Below, one piece after another: positions 7,090-15,440 of a stretch of DNA of 17,929 nt (position 1 is the stretch's first letter; the number at the start of each line of letters is the position of its first letter). The stretch comes from an uncultured Rickettsiales bacterium (GTDB taxonomy: Bacteria; Pseudomonadota; Alphaproteobacteria; UBA8366). The notes beneath the pieces are model-generated. The model was not told the origin of the DNA and ran no database searches. It saw only the letters and a list, made by a program, of their open reading frames with translations. The stretch covers positions 1 to 17,929 of the forward strand of contig CAJWTF010000076.1 of the NCBI GenBank assembly GCA_913046825.1, in the 5' to 3' direction. A program made the position numbers and the translations under genes.

Positions 7090-7929
7090 CTAATTGCCCT
7101 GATGGGCATACTCCCAATAGAGATCGCGGGCGAGCTGACTTATAGGACCCGGCTGAAACTCATGGTCCTCGTATCGGATGACCGGGATGACCTTACCGTG
7201 ATTACCGGTACTGAAGATTTCATCGGCGGCCAATAGATCCGCAGGCGTCATCGACCGCTCAACCACTTCCACATCCCGCCCGCGCAGTAAATTGATAACG
7301 CGCTGACGGGTGATTCCGTTCAGGAATGTGCCGTTCGGGATTGGGGTATAAGCCACTCCGTCGGCGACCGTGAACAGGTTCGAAGTCGCGAATTCCGCCA
7401 CATTGCCGTTCGGATCGAGAACAACGGCGTTATCGAATCCCCGTGCCGCCGCTTCCTTCAACGCACGACCGGCGTTTGGGTAAAGACACGACGCCTTCGC
7501 ATCCGTCATCGCTTGATCGGGCGCGGGCCGCCGGCGCATCGACAAACAGGCCCCGAAACCGGTCGCGGGCGGTAACGGCGATTCATAGACCAACATCGCG
7601 AATTTAGTGGATTCAGGGTCAGGCGCAATCCAGCCTTCCTGCGCCCAGAACATCGGACGTATGTAGAGTTCCGCACCACTCGGAAACTTGGCGACTCCGT
7701 CCAGCGCGATCTCGACCATTTCGTGGGTGGAGACGGTCGGGTTCATGACAAAAGCACGGCAGGAATTCACCGCTCGCTCACAATGGAGCGCCAAGTCGGG
7801 CGTTACCCCTTCGAAGGAGCGAGCACCGTCGAATACGATAGAGGACAGCCAGACCGCGTGGCTCATGGCGGTCAACAGCGGCGGGTCGCCTTCCGTCCAT
7901 TTGCCGTCGTGGAATACAAAACTCGTCAT
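7090..7929 (-). CDS. Class IV PLP aminotransferase (branched-chain amino acid aminotransferase-like)
   Basis: A 279-residue fold-type IV pyridoxal-phosphate enzyme. The Schiff-base lysine is Lys145 in DAKASCLYPN, the cofactor-contacting Glu179 lies in NVAEFATSNLF, and the phosphate-binding segment FLNGITRQRVI follows. FDGARSFEG near residue 33 is the usual N-terminal active-site strand. These features fit the IlvE branch, which transfers amino groups between branched-chain amino acids and 2-oxoglutarate, but D-amino acid or other class IV activities cannot be excluded from sequence. The length is slightly below the common 290-310 aa. The ATG at 7929 has AGGA about 9 nt upstream and opens on the conserved FVFHDGKW; a longer frame to 7995 adds unlike sequence. 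It is convergent with the thiolase and does not appear to belong to the PHA module. Confidence 0.88.
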   Translation of the reverse strand: MTSFVFHDGKWTEGDPPLLTAMSHAVWLSSIVFDGARSFEGVTPDLALHCERAVNSCRAFVMNPTVSTHEMVEIALDGVAKFPSGAELYIRPMFWAQEGWIAPDPESTKFAMLVYESPLPPATGFGACLSMRRRPAPDQAMTDAKASCLYPNAGRALKEAAARGFDNAVVLDPNGNVAEFATSNLFTVADGVAYTPIPNGTFLNGITRQRVINLLRGRDVEVVERSMTPADLLAADEIFSTGNHGKVIPVIRYEDHEFQPGPISQLARDLYWEYAHQGN

Positions 7930-8037
7930 GGCTGGGTATCCTGATCTGCGATTTCTGTCGCGCAGTTTTCCGAAGCATAGCCCTTCCCGGCGCATGGCGT
8001 CGAGCCGTGCGCCGGATTCAATCGGTCGAACTCGGTG

Positions 8038-8594
8038 TTACTGGCTCACCCAAACGCTTCGCGATATCCATTCTACGTCCCGGCGCGGAATAACGAGATC
8101 GCCATGCGTCCGGTTGATCGACGCTAAACGCACCTAACGGTTCTACACCACCACGCAGTCGGTGGGCAGAACCGCCGAATTCGGCAAGACCATGACAACA
8201 TCGCCCTTGCGGTTGACCGGCTCCATCAACTCACCGCAAATCTCCAACGCATAGGCATTGATGTCGCCCAGGTTTGGAAAATCCAACGTCTCCCAACCAG
8301 GAGCTACCGGAAAACCGAAATCATTAAAATACTCCGACCGGCGCGCTTGCGCCAAACCAATGATCGGAATGCGCCAACCCACCACCTAACCGGCATGACT
8401 GTGCAATAAAGCCGAAAATCGCGACATGTTCGGATCAGTCGCCTGCAGAATACGGGACAAACTTTACGTCGATGGCCAACGGGGCCGACCATCCCGACGG
8501 CGTTTACTCTTGGTGAAAGCAGTCCAGCCTGATGGGCCAACTCCGAGATACTGAGACCATTCTACGCCGCCAATAAATCACTATGTGTCATCAT
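8038..8594 (-). pseudogene. Decayed HTH-S24 repressor (LexA/CI-like, XRE helix-turn-helix plus S24 peptidase-like domain)
   Basis: Read on the minus strand, a full protein can be traced through lesions. It starts MMTHSDLLAA then TAG (8562-8564), continues NGLSISELAHQAGL, shifts frame, and resumes as TAFTKSKRRRDGRPRWPST, the typical HTH region of this family. A TAA, a linker and a TAG follow, then the S24 domain: WRIPIIGLAQA, GFPVAPGWETLDFPNLGD, NAYALEICGELMEP, GDVVMVLPN, VVV. Further TAGs and a deletion of about 20 codons precede the terminal DVEWISRSVWVSQ and TAA at 8038-8040. The family's GDSMEP nucleophile motif reads GELMEP, so the catalytic Ser is also lost. There are at least five nonsense codons and one frameshift, so this is an old inactivation. 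AAGGGA stands before the original ATG at 8594. The 175 nt from 8595 to 8769 are AT-rich with a T8 run and no supported gene. Confidence 0.85.
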
Positions 8595-8769
8595 AACCGT
8601 CTATCCCTTCCTTGGGCTGTGTGTTTTGCATTATGCTAGTTTATTTGTTCTTTTTTTTATCCTCATGTAATCGGTCACACCTTTGAAGAGAGAAAAGAAT
8701 ATTTTTACGCGATTTATGAATCATCGTGCCACTCTTGCCGGATTAGTCACACTTCGGTAGCGTCCGCGC

Positions 8770-9111
8770 ATGACATTGATATTTCACATGGCCAGAAAGG
8801 CCGAATGGGACGCGGCGCAAGCGGCTGGTTTCTATCAAGGAGCAGCGGAGGATCGGGTCGACGGGTTCATACATTTCTCGACCGCAGTCCAAGTAAAGGA
8901 AAGCGCTGCAAAGCACCGGACGAGTGAGGCGAGCCTCATCCTTGTAGCCTGCGATGCGGACGCTCTCGGCGAGAGTTTAAAATGGGAAGCGGCGCGGGAC
9001 GGGGCACTCTTCCCCCATCTCTACAGTGACATTCCGTTGAGCACCGTCATCTGGGCGGAGCCGCTGCCGCTTGACACTGACGGCATGCATATTTTCCCCG
9101 ATCTGAGTTAG
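8770..9111 (+). CDS. DUF952 family protein
   Basis: A 113-residue small cytoplasmic protein. It opens LIFHMARKAEWDAA, carries the hallmark GFIHFSTA around residues 35-45, then LKWE and FPHLYSDIPLSTV, and ends in a proline/leucine strand (EPLPLDTDG). This is the order of conserved segments in DUF952, a family of about 110 aa. The biochemical role of the family is not established in what I know; a fold related to ADP-ribosyltransferase-type proteins has been suggested for similar domains, and I do not rely on it. The ATG at 8770 has no strong ribosome site (GCGTCCGCGC upstream). It is followed by the EAL gene after an 80-nt gap, so they may be separately transcribed. Confidence 0.9.
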   Translation: MTLIFHMARKAEWDAAQAAGFYQGAAEDRVDGFIHFSTAVQVKESAAKHRTSEASLILVACDADALGESLKWEAARDGALFPHLYSDIPLSTVIWAEPLPLDTDGMHIFPDLS

Positions 9112-9191
9112 CCTTTCGCCACCTTGTGCGCCATTCAGGCGACGCGTAACCTTGCGGCGCAAATTCATCCAAACGGGAGTGCTGATACCCT

Positions 9192-10478
9192 ATGTCCAGG
9201 GTTGCGCATATTATTGTATTTCTTGGCTACGCCGTTTTGGCTGCAGTGGTAGGTTATACCTTTCCGGGCGGCGTTCTGAATTTCGAAGATAACGCGGCAT
9301 GGCTTCTCGGCATGGTCGTTTTTCTTGCCGGATTGATGGCCCACGAAACCATCGCTCGGCGGCAAAACGAAGCGACCGCCTTGCACCGCCTTTTGGTGTT
9401 GCGCCGGGCCTATGACGGCGCCCACGAAGAGCTTGAGCGGGCCCGTGATGAAATGCGCCGGGTTTATGAAGCGATGGAGAGCGTCGGGCAGGACGCGGCC
9501 GAAGGGGACCGCGAACTGGAAGAAGTCGCGTCCGAGGTTAAGGTCCTGCATGCCCTAGTCGAGGAGTTATATTCCACCGGAGGCGGCAAAGCCAACCGCG
9601 CATTGCCGCCGTTACCAAAAGACATAAAACTAGAGGAAGCGCTCGACGATCAAGCGGTCTTCGGCAGCCCAACCACCATGGCCCCGGTCCGGCTCAGCGA
9701 AAGCGATATGCTGGACATCATGCGCGACGCCCTGCGTCAGAACCGGGTCGACCTCTACCTACAACCCATCGTCAGCCTACCGCAACGCAAGCACCGCTAT
9801 TTCGAGTGCTTCAGTTCGGTGCGCAACGCCCAAGGTGCGGTCATTACTCCAGACCGCTATATCGAGATCGCCAAGAAGTCGGGCCTGATCAAGGCCATCG
9901 ACAACATGCTGCTATTCCGCTGCATCCAGTTAATAAAAAAGATTCAAAAGCACGAGTACGCGACCAGCTTCTTTTGCAACGTCTCGCCGACGACACGAGC
10001 CGACCGGGAGTTCTTCCAAGAATTCCGCGAATATCTGGAGCGCAACGAAGACCTGGCTCCGAGCATTATTTTCGAGTTTAGTCAGACCGACATCGCCGCA
10101 CATCCGGAAGAGCTCATCGAGGATATCGAACGCTTGAGCGAACGGGGTTACCGGTTCTGCATGGATCAAATAGTAGATATCGATTTCGATGCCGAGGCGC
10201 TGGCCGAACTCGGATTTCATTTCGTCAAAGTGGAGGCTGGAAACTTGTTGCCAGAATCGGAACAAAACGAAGGTCAATCGGCTGACAGGATACAGGCACT
10301 CAAACGTCGTTTGGACGATGCGGGCATCGATTTAATCGTTGAGAAAATAGAGACGGAGCAGATGCTGGTGGAACTCCTTGACTATAATATTGACTTTGGC
10401 CAAGGCTATTTGTTCGGCGAACCGCGCCTCAGCCAAGACCCACCCTCCACGCCATTGACCGCTGGCGAACGCCCGTGA
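9192..10478 (+). CDS. Membrane-anchored coiled-coil protein with degenerate EAL domain (TipF-like)
   Basis: A 428-residue protein. Two transmembrane helices (about 5-24 and 35-52) are followed by a charged coiled coil (about 65-125), a Pro/Asp linker and a C-terminal EAL domain (about 168-415). This is the layout of Caulobacter TipF, a c-di-GMP-binding flagellar assembly factor. In the EAL domain several ligand residues persist: Glu205 (ECF in place of EAL), Asn263 (FFCNVSP), Glu295 (FEFSQ), Lys346, Glu384 and Gln404 (DFGQGYLFGEP). The metal-binding DDFGTG motif is replaced by Asp325-Gln326 in MDQIVDID. It is therefore more likely a c-di-GMP receptor than a phosphodiesterase. GGGAG lies about 12 nt before the ATG. 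Its stop overlaps the next GTG start (GTGA), so it is translationally coupled to two HAD genes. TipF orthology is inferred from architecture only. Confidence 0.82.
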   Translation: MSRVAHIIVFLGYAVLAAVVGYTFPGGVLNFEDNAAWLLGMVVFLAGLMAHETIARRQNEATALHRLLVLRRAYDGAHEELERARDEMRRVYEAMESVGQDAAEGDRELEEVASEVKVLHALVEELYSTGGGKANRALPPLPKDIKLEEALDDQAVFGSPTTMAPVRLSESDMLDIMRDALRQNRVDLYLQPIVSLPQRKHRYFECFSSVRNAQGAVITPDRYIEIAKKSGLIKAIDNMLLFRCIQLIKKIQKHEYATSFFCNVSPTTRADREFFQEFREYLERNEDLAPSIIFEFSQTDIAAHPEELIEDIERLSERGYRFCMDQIVDIDFDAEALAELGFHFVKVEAGNLLPESEQNEGQSADRIQALKRRLDDAGIDLIVEKIETEQMLVELLDYNIDFGQGYLFGEPRLSQDPPSTPLTAGERP

Positions 10479-11344
10479 GTGTGCCGGTTTTGCAAGGACT
10501 GCGCGAAGTCGCTGGAAACTACGACGGGTTCGTACTCGATCTCTGGGGTGTCGTGCATGACGGGGTTACGGTCTTTCCCGGCGTTGTCGATGCGTTGCGG
10601 CAATTGCACGCGGCGAAAAAGAAACTGGTTTTCCTCTCGAACGCGCCGCGCCGCGCCCATCTGGTAGCGGCGCAGTTGGACAGTTTTGGTATCACGACTT
10701 CTCTGCATGACGGAGTGATGTCGTCTGGCGAGGCGGCATGGCGATACCTGCACGATCGCCCCGACAATTGGGCGCGGGGTTTAGGTCCTAAATGTCTGCG
10801 CATTAGCTCGGAACGCGACCACGCCGACTTGGACGGACTCGAATTCGACGAGGCCGACAACATTGGATCCGCGGATTTTATTCTGGTTACTGGCCCTAAG
10901 GATCAAATGAATTCAGCAGAACCCTATGACGATATGTTACGAGCCGCGTTCGAACGTCGGCTTCCCATGATTTGCGCCAATCCGGACCGCGAAGTGATCC
11001 GGGGCGGGGTCCGGCAAATTTGCGCAGGCGCCATTGCCGAGCGCTATGAGAATATGGGCGGCGAGGTCCGCTGGTATGGCAAGCCCGATCCCACGATCTA
11101 CGACGAATGCTTCCAGCTCCTGCAAATCGAGAATAAATCCCGCATTCTCGGCATCGGCGATTCCTTCACCACCGATATTCGCGGCGCCAATGCAGCCGGG
11201 TTGGATGCATTGCTGGTCGCGCGCGGTATCCACGGTGAAGGTCTGATCGACGCCGATGGCAGGCTCGATGGCGGTTTGATCGCGGCGCGGGCCAAATCTG
11301 ACGACGTTCAGTTGATCGGCGCAGTCGGCGAATTCGTCTGGTGA
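10475..11344 (+). CDS. HAD superfamily subclass IIA hydrolase, first of a tandem pair
   Basis: A 289-residue HAD-IIA protein resembling the TIGR01459 group. Motif I is LDLWGVVHDG with nucleophile Asp22, but the usual second Asp of D-x-D is Trp24. Motif II Ser56 lies in LSNAPRR, motif III Lys204 in YGKPDP, and motif IV Asp230/Asp235 in GIGDSFTTDIRGANAAG, so the metal site is intact. HAD-IIA proteins include phosphatases of sugar and nucleotide phosphates; the substrate here is unknown, and the Trp at the acid/base position makes ordinary phosphatase chemistry uncertain. GTG start at 10475 overlaps the EAL stop by 4 nt, and its own stop overlaps the next gene in the same way. The neighbouring paralogue has the same length and the same motif I change. 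Confidence 0.9.
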   Translation: MSVPVLQGLREVAGNYDGFVLDLWGVVHDGVTVFPGVVDALRQLHAAKKKLVFLSNAPRRAHLVAAQLDSFGITTSLHDGVMSSGEAAWRYLHDRPDNWARGLGPKCLRISSERDHADLDGLEFDEADNIGSADFILVTGPKDQMNSAEPYDDMLRAAFERRLPMICANPDREVIRGGVRQICAGAIAERYENMGGEVRWYGKPDPTIYDECFQLLQIENKSRILGIGDSFTTDIRGANAAGLDALLVARGIHGEGLIDADGRLDGGLIAARAKSDDVQLIGAVGEFVW

Positions 11345-12210
11345 GCATCACAAAGGCAATTGCAGGGTTCGGCGGGATCGCCGACGCTTACGACACTTAT
11401 CTCGTCGATCAATGGGGTGTCCTCCATGATGGACATACGGCTCATGCGGCAGCGGTCGACGTCATGCACCGCCTCAAGGATGCGGGGAAGAAATTGATCA
11501 TTCTATCTAACTCCTCGCGCCGCGCGGACACCACACGCGGGAACATGACCCGCATGGCAATCGATCCCAATCTTTTTGACGGATTCGCGACTTCGGGCGA
11601 GGAAGTGCGTCAAGCATTCCTCGGGCGCGTCGATCCGTTCTACGACAATCTCGGCACCCGCTGTATCATCTTCCAATGGGGCAAAGATGATCATTTCTTC
11701 GAAGGCCTGGACCTCGAGCCGGTCGACAGCATCGAGAAAGCGGAGTTCATTCTCCTGAATGGAACCGAGAGAGACCGCTTTCCAGAGTATGAAGCGATCT
11801 TGCGCCGCGGTGTCGAGCGTAGATTACCGATGGTTTGCTCGAATGGAGATTTCGTCAGCATCACGCCGGAGGGCGAATTGGTGCAATGTCCAGGCGTCGT
11901 CGCGCGGCGTTATGAAGCGCTCGGCGGATATGTACGATGGCACGGCAAGCCGACACCGGGGGCATATCAAATGGCTTTGGCCGACGAGGCCGCAGACCCT
12001 CGACGTATTCTCGCCATCGGCGATTCTCTGCTCCATGATATCGCGGGCGCCAGCGCCGCCGGTTTCGATTCCCTGTTTATCACCGACGGTATCCATCGCC
12101 CGGAACTCGGCCTTCAAGCGGACGGCGCGAACACTGCGTTGAGCCTCGCAAAACTCTACACACAATACGGCGCAACCCCGACCTACGTCGCGCGACATCT
12201 TGTCTGGTAA
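11341..12210 (+). CDS. HAD superfamily subclass IIA hydrolase, second of a tandem pair
   Basis: Also 289 residues and co-linear with the preceding gene, but clearly diverged. Motif I is VDQWGVLHDG (Asp23, Trp25 in place of the second Asp), motif II LSNSSRR (Ser56), motif III HGKPTP (Lys203) and motif IV AIGDSLLHDIAGASAAG (Asp228, Asp233). Both proteins end in the dipeptide VW before the stop. The cap region differs most (FQWGKDDHFFEG here), suggesting a different substrate. GTG start at 11341 overlaps the first HAD stop by 4 nt, so the EAL-HAD-HAD unit is one translationally coupled operon. Old tandem duplication is the simplest origin. Substrate is unknown. Confidence 0.9.
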   Translation: MSITKAIAGFGGIADAYDTYLVDQWGVLHDGHTAHAAAVDVMHRLKDAGKKLIILSNSSRRADTTRGNMTRMAIDPNLFDGFATSGEEVRQAFLGRVDPFYDNLGTRCIIFQWGKDDHFFEGLDLEPVDSIEKAEFILLNGTERDRFPEYEAILRRGVERRLPMVCSNGDFVSITPEGELVQCPGVVARRYEALGGYVRWHGKPTPGAYQMALADEAADPRRILAIGDSLLHDIAGASAAGFDSLFITDGIHRPELGLQADGANTALSLAKLYTQYGATPTYVARHLVW

Positions 12211-12287
12211 ATCTCAGCTCGCGGTAATTTGATACGCTGCACCCCTTTCTATCCGCAACATTCACGGCGCTAAAGACGAGTGCCCTT

Positions 12288-12317
12288 TTGACTGTTAGGA
12301 AACCATCCAATGCATAA
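12288..12317 (+). promoter_or_regulatory. Weak candidate promoter before the TauD-like gene
   Basis: TTGACT (12288-12293) and GCATAA (12312-12317) are 18 nt apart within the 194-nt gap after the HAD pair. The -35 is good and the -10 poor. No terminator hairpin for the upstream operon was seen in this gap. Confidence 0.25.
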
Positions 12318-12404
12318 ACTTATTTTCGGCCTCTCTAATCCCTGATTTGGAGAACCCGTGCTAACCTCTCATATTACTGAAAGTACAACACGAATGGGCG
12401 GACG

Positions 12405-13496
12405 ATGAATACGACGCAAAACGATCCCTTTAAGGACCGCCGCGAAGCGGCTGTGCCGGGTCACCCTGTAGTCGACCCGGCGGATTGGAGCGCCAAAGCC
12501 ATGGCGGCGAGCGACGAATGGAGGATCGAACTCAACAAAAATGACACCGACGACCTGCACGCCGCTGTCGCTCCTTTCGACCGTGAGGGCATCGACGTGA
12601 TGCCGCTCGGCAAAGAAGATTTTTCGCTACCCGGTCTAGCCCCAAAACTCGCGCTATTACGCAGCGAATTATTGTACGGCCGTGGGTTTGTCTTGTTGCA
12701 CGGCTTGCCAGTCGATGCCTTCGGCAAACGGGGCAGCGCCATCGCATTCTGGGCCATCGGTCAGCATCTGGGCGATGATGTGCTGTCGCAGAACAAACGC
12801 GGCCACGTATTGGGACATGTCACCGATCTCGGCGAATCCCGCAGTAACCCCTCGCAACGTGGCCCCTATTCCCGTGAGGAAATCCCCTTCCATGTGGATT
12901 GCGGCGATATTGTCGGCCTGCTCTCCATGGAAGTCTCGAAAAACGGCGGCGACAGTAGCCTTGTCAGCTCAATCGCCGTTCACAATGAAATGTTGAAACG
13001 TCGTCCCGATCTGGTCGAGGTTCTATACGAGCCACTCTATCGCGACCGCCGTGACGAGGTGCCACCTGGCATGAAGCCTTGGTACCGTCTGGCGGTTTTT
13101 CATTTTCATCAGGGGTATTTCAGCGCCTCGATAGAGCCAACCTATATCGGCTCGGCGCAGCGTTTCGATGACGTGCCGGAGATGACGCCGGCGCAAAAAG
13201 AAGCCATGGCGATGGCGCAATCGCTCTCTGAAGAACTGCGCTTCGATACCGGCTTCCATCGGGGCGACATGCAGTTCTGCAACAATCACGTCATCTTTCA
13301 CACCCGGCGTGACTACCAAGACCATGAAGACCCAGCGCGAAAGCGACACCTGCTGCGGCTCTGGTTGAAGGCGCTCGATGGTCGTCCTCTCCCGGAGGCG
13401 TTCTATGAGCGGCACGGCACTGTCGACACCGTGGACCGTCCCGGCGGCATCGTCGGCGAGAGCACAATCTTAAACGCGCCGCTTGAGCGCAGCTAA
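12405..13496 (+). CDS. TauD/TfdA family Fe(II)/2-oxoglutarate-dependent dioxygenase
   Basis: A 363-residue non-haem iron oxygenase of the TauD/TfdA family; members hydroxylate substrates such as taurine, aryloxyacetates or quaternary amines while oxidising 2-oxoglutarate to succinate. The jelly-roll iron site is visible as His163-x-Asp165 (PFHVDCGD) and the distal His299 (NNHVIFHTRRDY), and Arg318 (RHLLRLWL) is placed to bind 2-oxoglutarate. GRGFVLLHGLPVD near residue 92 is the family's N-terminal strand. GGGCGGA precedes the ATG. Its stop faces the Rieske beta-subunit stop across only 10 nt, so it may work with that dioxygenase although transcribed separately. The substrate cannot be read from sequence. 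Some family members with this kind of long N-terminal extension are of unassigned function. Confidence 0.9.
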   Translation: MNTTQNDPFKDRREAAVPGHPVVDPADWSAKAMAASDEWRIELNKNDTDDLHAAVAPFDREGIDVMPLGKEDFSLPGLAPKLALLRSELLYGRGFVLLHGLPVDAFGKRGSAIAFWAIGQHLGDDVLSQNKRGHVLGHVTDLGESRSNPSQRGPYSREEIPFHVDCGDIVGLLSMEVSKNGGDSSLVSSIAVHNEMLKRRPDLVEVLYEPLYRDRRDEVPPGMKPWYRLAVFHFHQGYFSASIEPTYIGSAQRFDDVPEMTPAQKEAMAMAQSLSEELRFDTGFHRGDMQFCNNHVIFHTRRDYQDHEDPARKRHLLRLWLKALDGRPLPEAFYERHGTVDTVDRPGGIVGESTILNAPLERS

Positions 13497-13506
13497 TCCT
13501 CGAAAT

Positions 13507-13986
13507 CTACAACGGCACGACGAGCAAAATATCGATCCGGTGGGATTCGAGGACGACCCGTCGATCCCGAAACAACGGCTTATGGTCTTCCACGACAATC
13601 TCGTCGATGTATTTACCGGCGGCATAAATCTCCATCGCACCATCCTGTTTGGTTCGGATCACGTTGAAGTTGGTGCGTGCTTGAAAGCCACCGTCGACGC
13701 GCGCAGAAATGCGAGGTAGGCTTAAAATGTGACAGTGAGTATGCGGCTCAAAAATATTAGCCGTCCGCAGAGCATTTATGCGATCAAGCATCATACCCTT
13801 CCCCTCACAATACAGAATACCAAGCGGCAAGTTTTGCTCATAGCTTTTGCGAGGAATGATCTGATAGACCGCGTCTTCGGTGAAAAAATCCGGCCAAGAC
13901 TCCAACTGGTCATCGTCGAGGGCATAGGCGCAATCGAGCAGAAAATCTTCGACCTGCCTGCGGCAATTTTTGGTATCCGTAGCCAT
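13507..13986 (-). CDS. Aromatic-ring-hydroxylating dioxygenase, beta (small) subunit
   Basis: A 159-residue SnoaL/NTF2-like cone protein that packs against the catalytic alpha subunit; it has structural rather than catalytic residues. Typical segments are VEDFLLDCAYALDD, WPDFFTEDAVYQIIPR, RINALRTANIFEPHTH and the C-terminal FRDRRVVLESHRID. The start is ATG 13986, 17 nt after the alpha stop; a TTG at 13998 is also possible, since the GGGGAG before the ATG is very close to it. It follows the alpha gene in one operon and ends 10 nt from the convergent TauD-like gene, leaving almost no room for a terminator. Small-subunit sequence similarity suggests the benzoate/anthranilate-type branch, at low certainty. 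Confidence 0.9.
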   Translation of the reverse strand: MATDTKNCRRQVEDFLLDCAYALDDDQLESWPDFFTEDAVYQIIPRKSYEQNLPLGILYCEGKGMMLDRINALRTANIFEPHTHCHILSLPRISARVDGGFQARTNFNVIRTKQDGAMEIYAAGKYIDEIVVEDHKPLFRDRRVVLESHRIDILLVVPL

Positions 13987-14003
13987 ACTCCCCGCCAACC
14001 CTA

Positions 14004-15287
14004 CTACTCAAAACCCATGATGCGCCGATATCCGGCCCAGAACCCCCGGATTGCGACTTCAGTCGCGCGAGAGTTTTTTGACGGCTCCACATCTCGCCCA
14101 CCCATCTCGAGGAAAGCGCTAACATCTTCGCTTCCCCTGGTGCCGCGTTGCACGAACTCGTTTATGCAGCCATCCTCGAGAGAGACCAGTCCCGCAGCAC
14201 CAGTTAAATTACTCTGCCGCAAGCGCCGCCGCGTCATTTCCTCGTCGTCGTCTTCATATCCCAAATATATCCAGAACAACTCCGTCTTATCGACGCCGAG
14301 CGGCCGGAAGAACCGAACCGCGAGAGAGTTCAGCGTGTACTGGAAACACAGGCACGGAAAGATCGCCTGAATCGCATGTGTTATGCCGTCGTCATATTCG
14401 TCGACAGGATCCAGCAAATGCGGCCCATGGAGTTTCGATTCATACTGTGCCGAATGCACATTGTCGTCCTGGTATTCCTTCGCGTTTCGAACGGTGGACC
14501 GTTTGGCATAGCTATAGTGATGCCATTTGCTGTCCGACATTATGATGCCACCATCCATATCGAGACGGTTGACGTTAAACGTTGCATAAAATGTGTGCAG
14601 GATTGTCGCGTGATAGGAATCGCGCAGGTTCTCAGCGTAAAGCTTCCAGTTGTTGTGAATGATCTGGCTGTGCATGCCGAGTCGCTTCAGTGGGCGACCG
14701 AAATTTCGCCGGATCATCTGCGACATTTCCGAGCCTAAATAATCACCGACCGACGGGATTTCGGCATCGAACGTCCCGAATACGATGCCGCAAAACATCT
14801 CGATCCTGATCGCCTGCAAGCGATGTTGGGCGACATCGAAATCGTCCGGCATCCCGCCGCCACCGTTAAGGCCTTTGCGGAATGCGATGGATTGCAGCTG
14901 CCCTTTGAGGTCGTAGGACCAGGAATGATAAACGCAGGTCAGGTCCTTTGCGTGACCGCGGTCCTTCAGGCAAACCAGCGCCCCTTTATGCGAACAACGA
15001 TTAACGAGGCCATGCAACACGCCGTCTTCGTCCCGTGTCACAACAATCGGCGTCTCACCGATGGTGGCTAACTTATAGTTACCCGCATTTGGAACATCTA
15101 TATCCAGGCAAAGGTAATGCCAAACCGGTCCCCGAAAAATGCGGTCCTGCTCGTAAGCATAGATCTCCGGGTCCGAGAACAATCGGAAGGGAACTCGGAT
15201 TACCCCTTCCGTCGGCCAGCTGAAAGGCACGTTCAATTCATCTGTTTGGACCTGCGCCATTACGTCATCTACTTGGTTTGCCAACAT
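14004..15287 (-). CDS. Aromatic-ring-hydroxylating dioxygenase, alpha (Rieske, catalytic) subunit
   Basis: From the ATG at 15287 the product has 427 residues. The N-terminal half holds the Rieske [2Fe-2S] site: Cys98-x-His100 (NRCSHKGA) and Cys118-x2-His121 (CVYHSW). The catalytic domain carries the mononuclear iron ligands His226 and His231 with the bridging Asp223 (ENLRDSYHATILH), and a later acidic ligand in LEDGCINEF (about Asp372). NWKLYAENLRDSYH and the CVYHSWSYDLKG block resemble anthranilate/benzoate-type large subunits, so an aromatic carboxylate is a reasonable guess for the substrate. A TTG at 15314 and an ATG at 15260 are alternative starts; none has a good ribosome site. The enzyme needs a ferredoxin and/or reductase, which are not in the window. 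It is divergent from the methyltransferase gene across about 150 nt. Confidence 0.92.
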   Translation of the reverse strand: MLANQVDDVMAQVQTDELNVPFSWPTEGVIRVPFRLFSDPEIYAYEQDRIFRGPVWHYLCLDIDVPNAGNYKLATIGETPIVVTRDEDGVLHGLVNRCSHKGALVCLKDRGHAKDLTCVYHSWSYDLKGQLQSIAFRKGLNGGGGMPDDFDVAQHRLQAIRIEMFCGIVFGTFDAEIPSVGDYLGSEMSQMIRRNFGRPLKRLGMHSQIIHNNWKLYAENLRDSYHATILHTFYATFNVNRLDMDGGIIMSDSKWHHYSYAKRSTVRNAKEYQDDNVHSAQYESKLHGPHLLDPVDEYDDGITHAIQAIFPCLCFQYTLNSLAVRFFRPLGVDKTELFWIYLGYEDDDEEMTRRRLRQSNLTGAAGLVSLEDGCINEFVQRGTRGSEDVSAFLEMGGRDVEPSKNSRATEVAIRGFWAGYRRIMGFE

Positions 15288-15389
15288 TGCAAAGAAATCA
15301 ACTGCAAATTGCAAGGCGGAAGGTGTCCACCTTTAATTTACCCGTAATTACACCGAATTTCCGCCACTTTAGCCTTCCAAGCGACCGCA

Positions 15390-15414
15390 TGTTAAAATCA
15401 TCTTTCACTTAACA
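15390..15414. promoter_or_regulatory. Inverted repeat TGTTAA-N13-TTAACA in a divergent intergenic region
   Basis: TGTTAA (15390-15395) and TTAACA (15409-15414) flank a 13-nt spacer between the divergent dioxygenase and methyltransferase genes, about 27 nt before the latter's start. Size and spacing would suit a dimeric regulator. AT-rich sequence makes chance occurrence fairly likely. Confidence 0.3.
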
Positions 15415-15440
15415 TTTTTGGTCGATTAGGAGAATTAGTT

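Noticed and set aside
8640..8660. T-rich run as a terminator
   Set aside because: No stem precedes it on either strand, and there is no upstream gene on the plus strand that would need it.
13729..14370. 213-codon plus-strand frame antisense to the Rieske dioxygenase genes
   Set aside because: The opposite strand encodes clear alpha and beta subunits with all metal ligands; this frame is a shadow.
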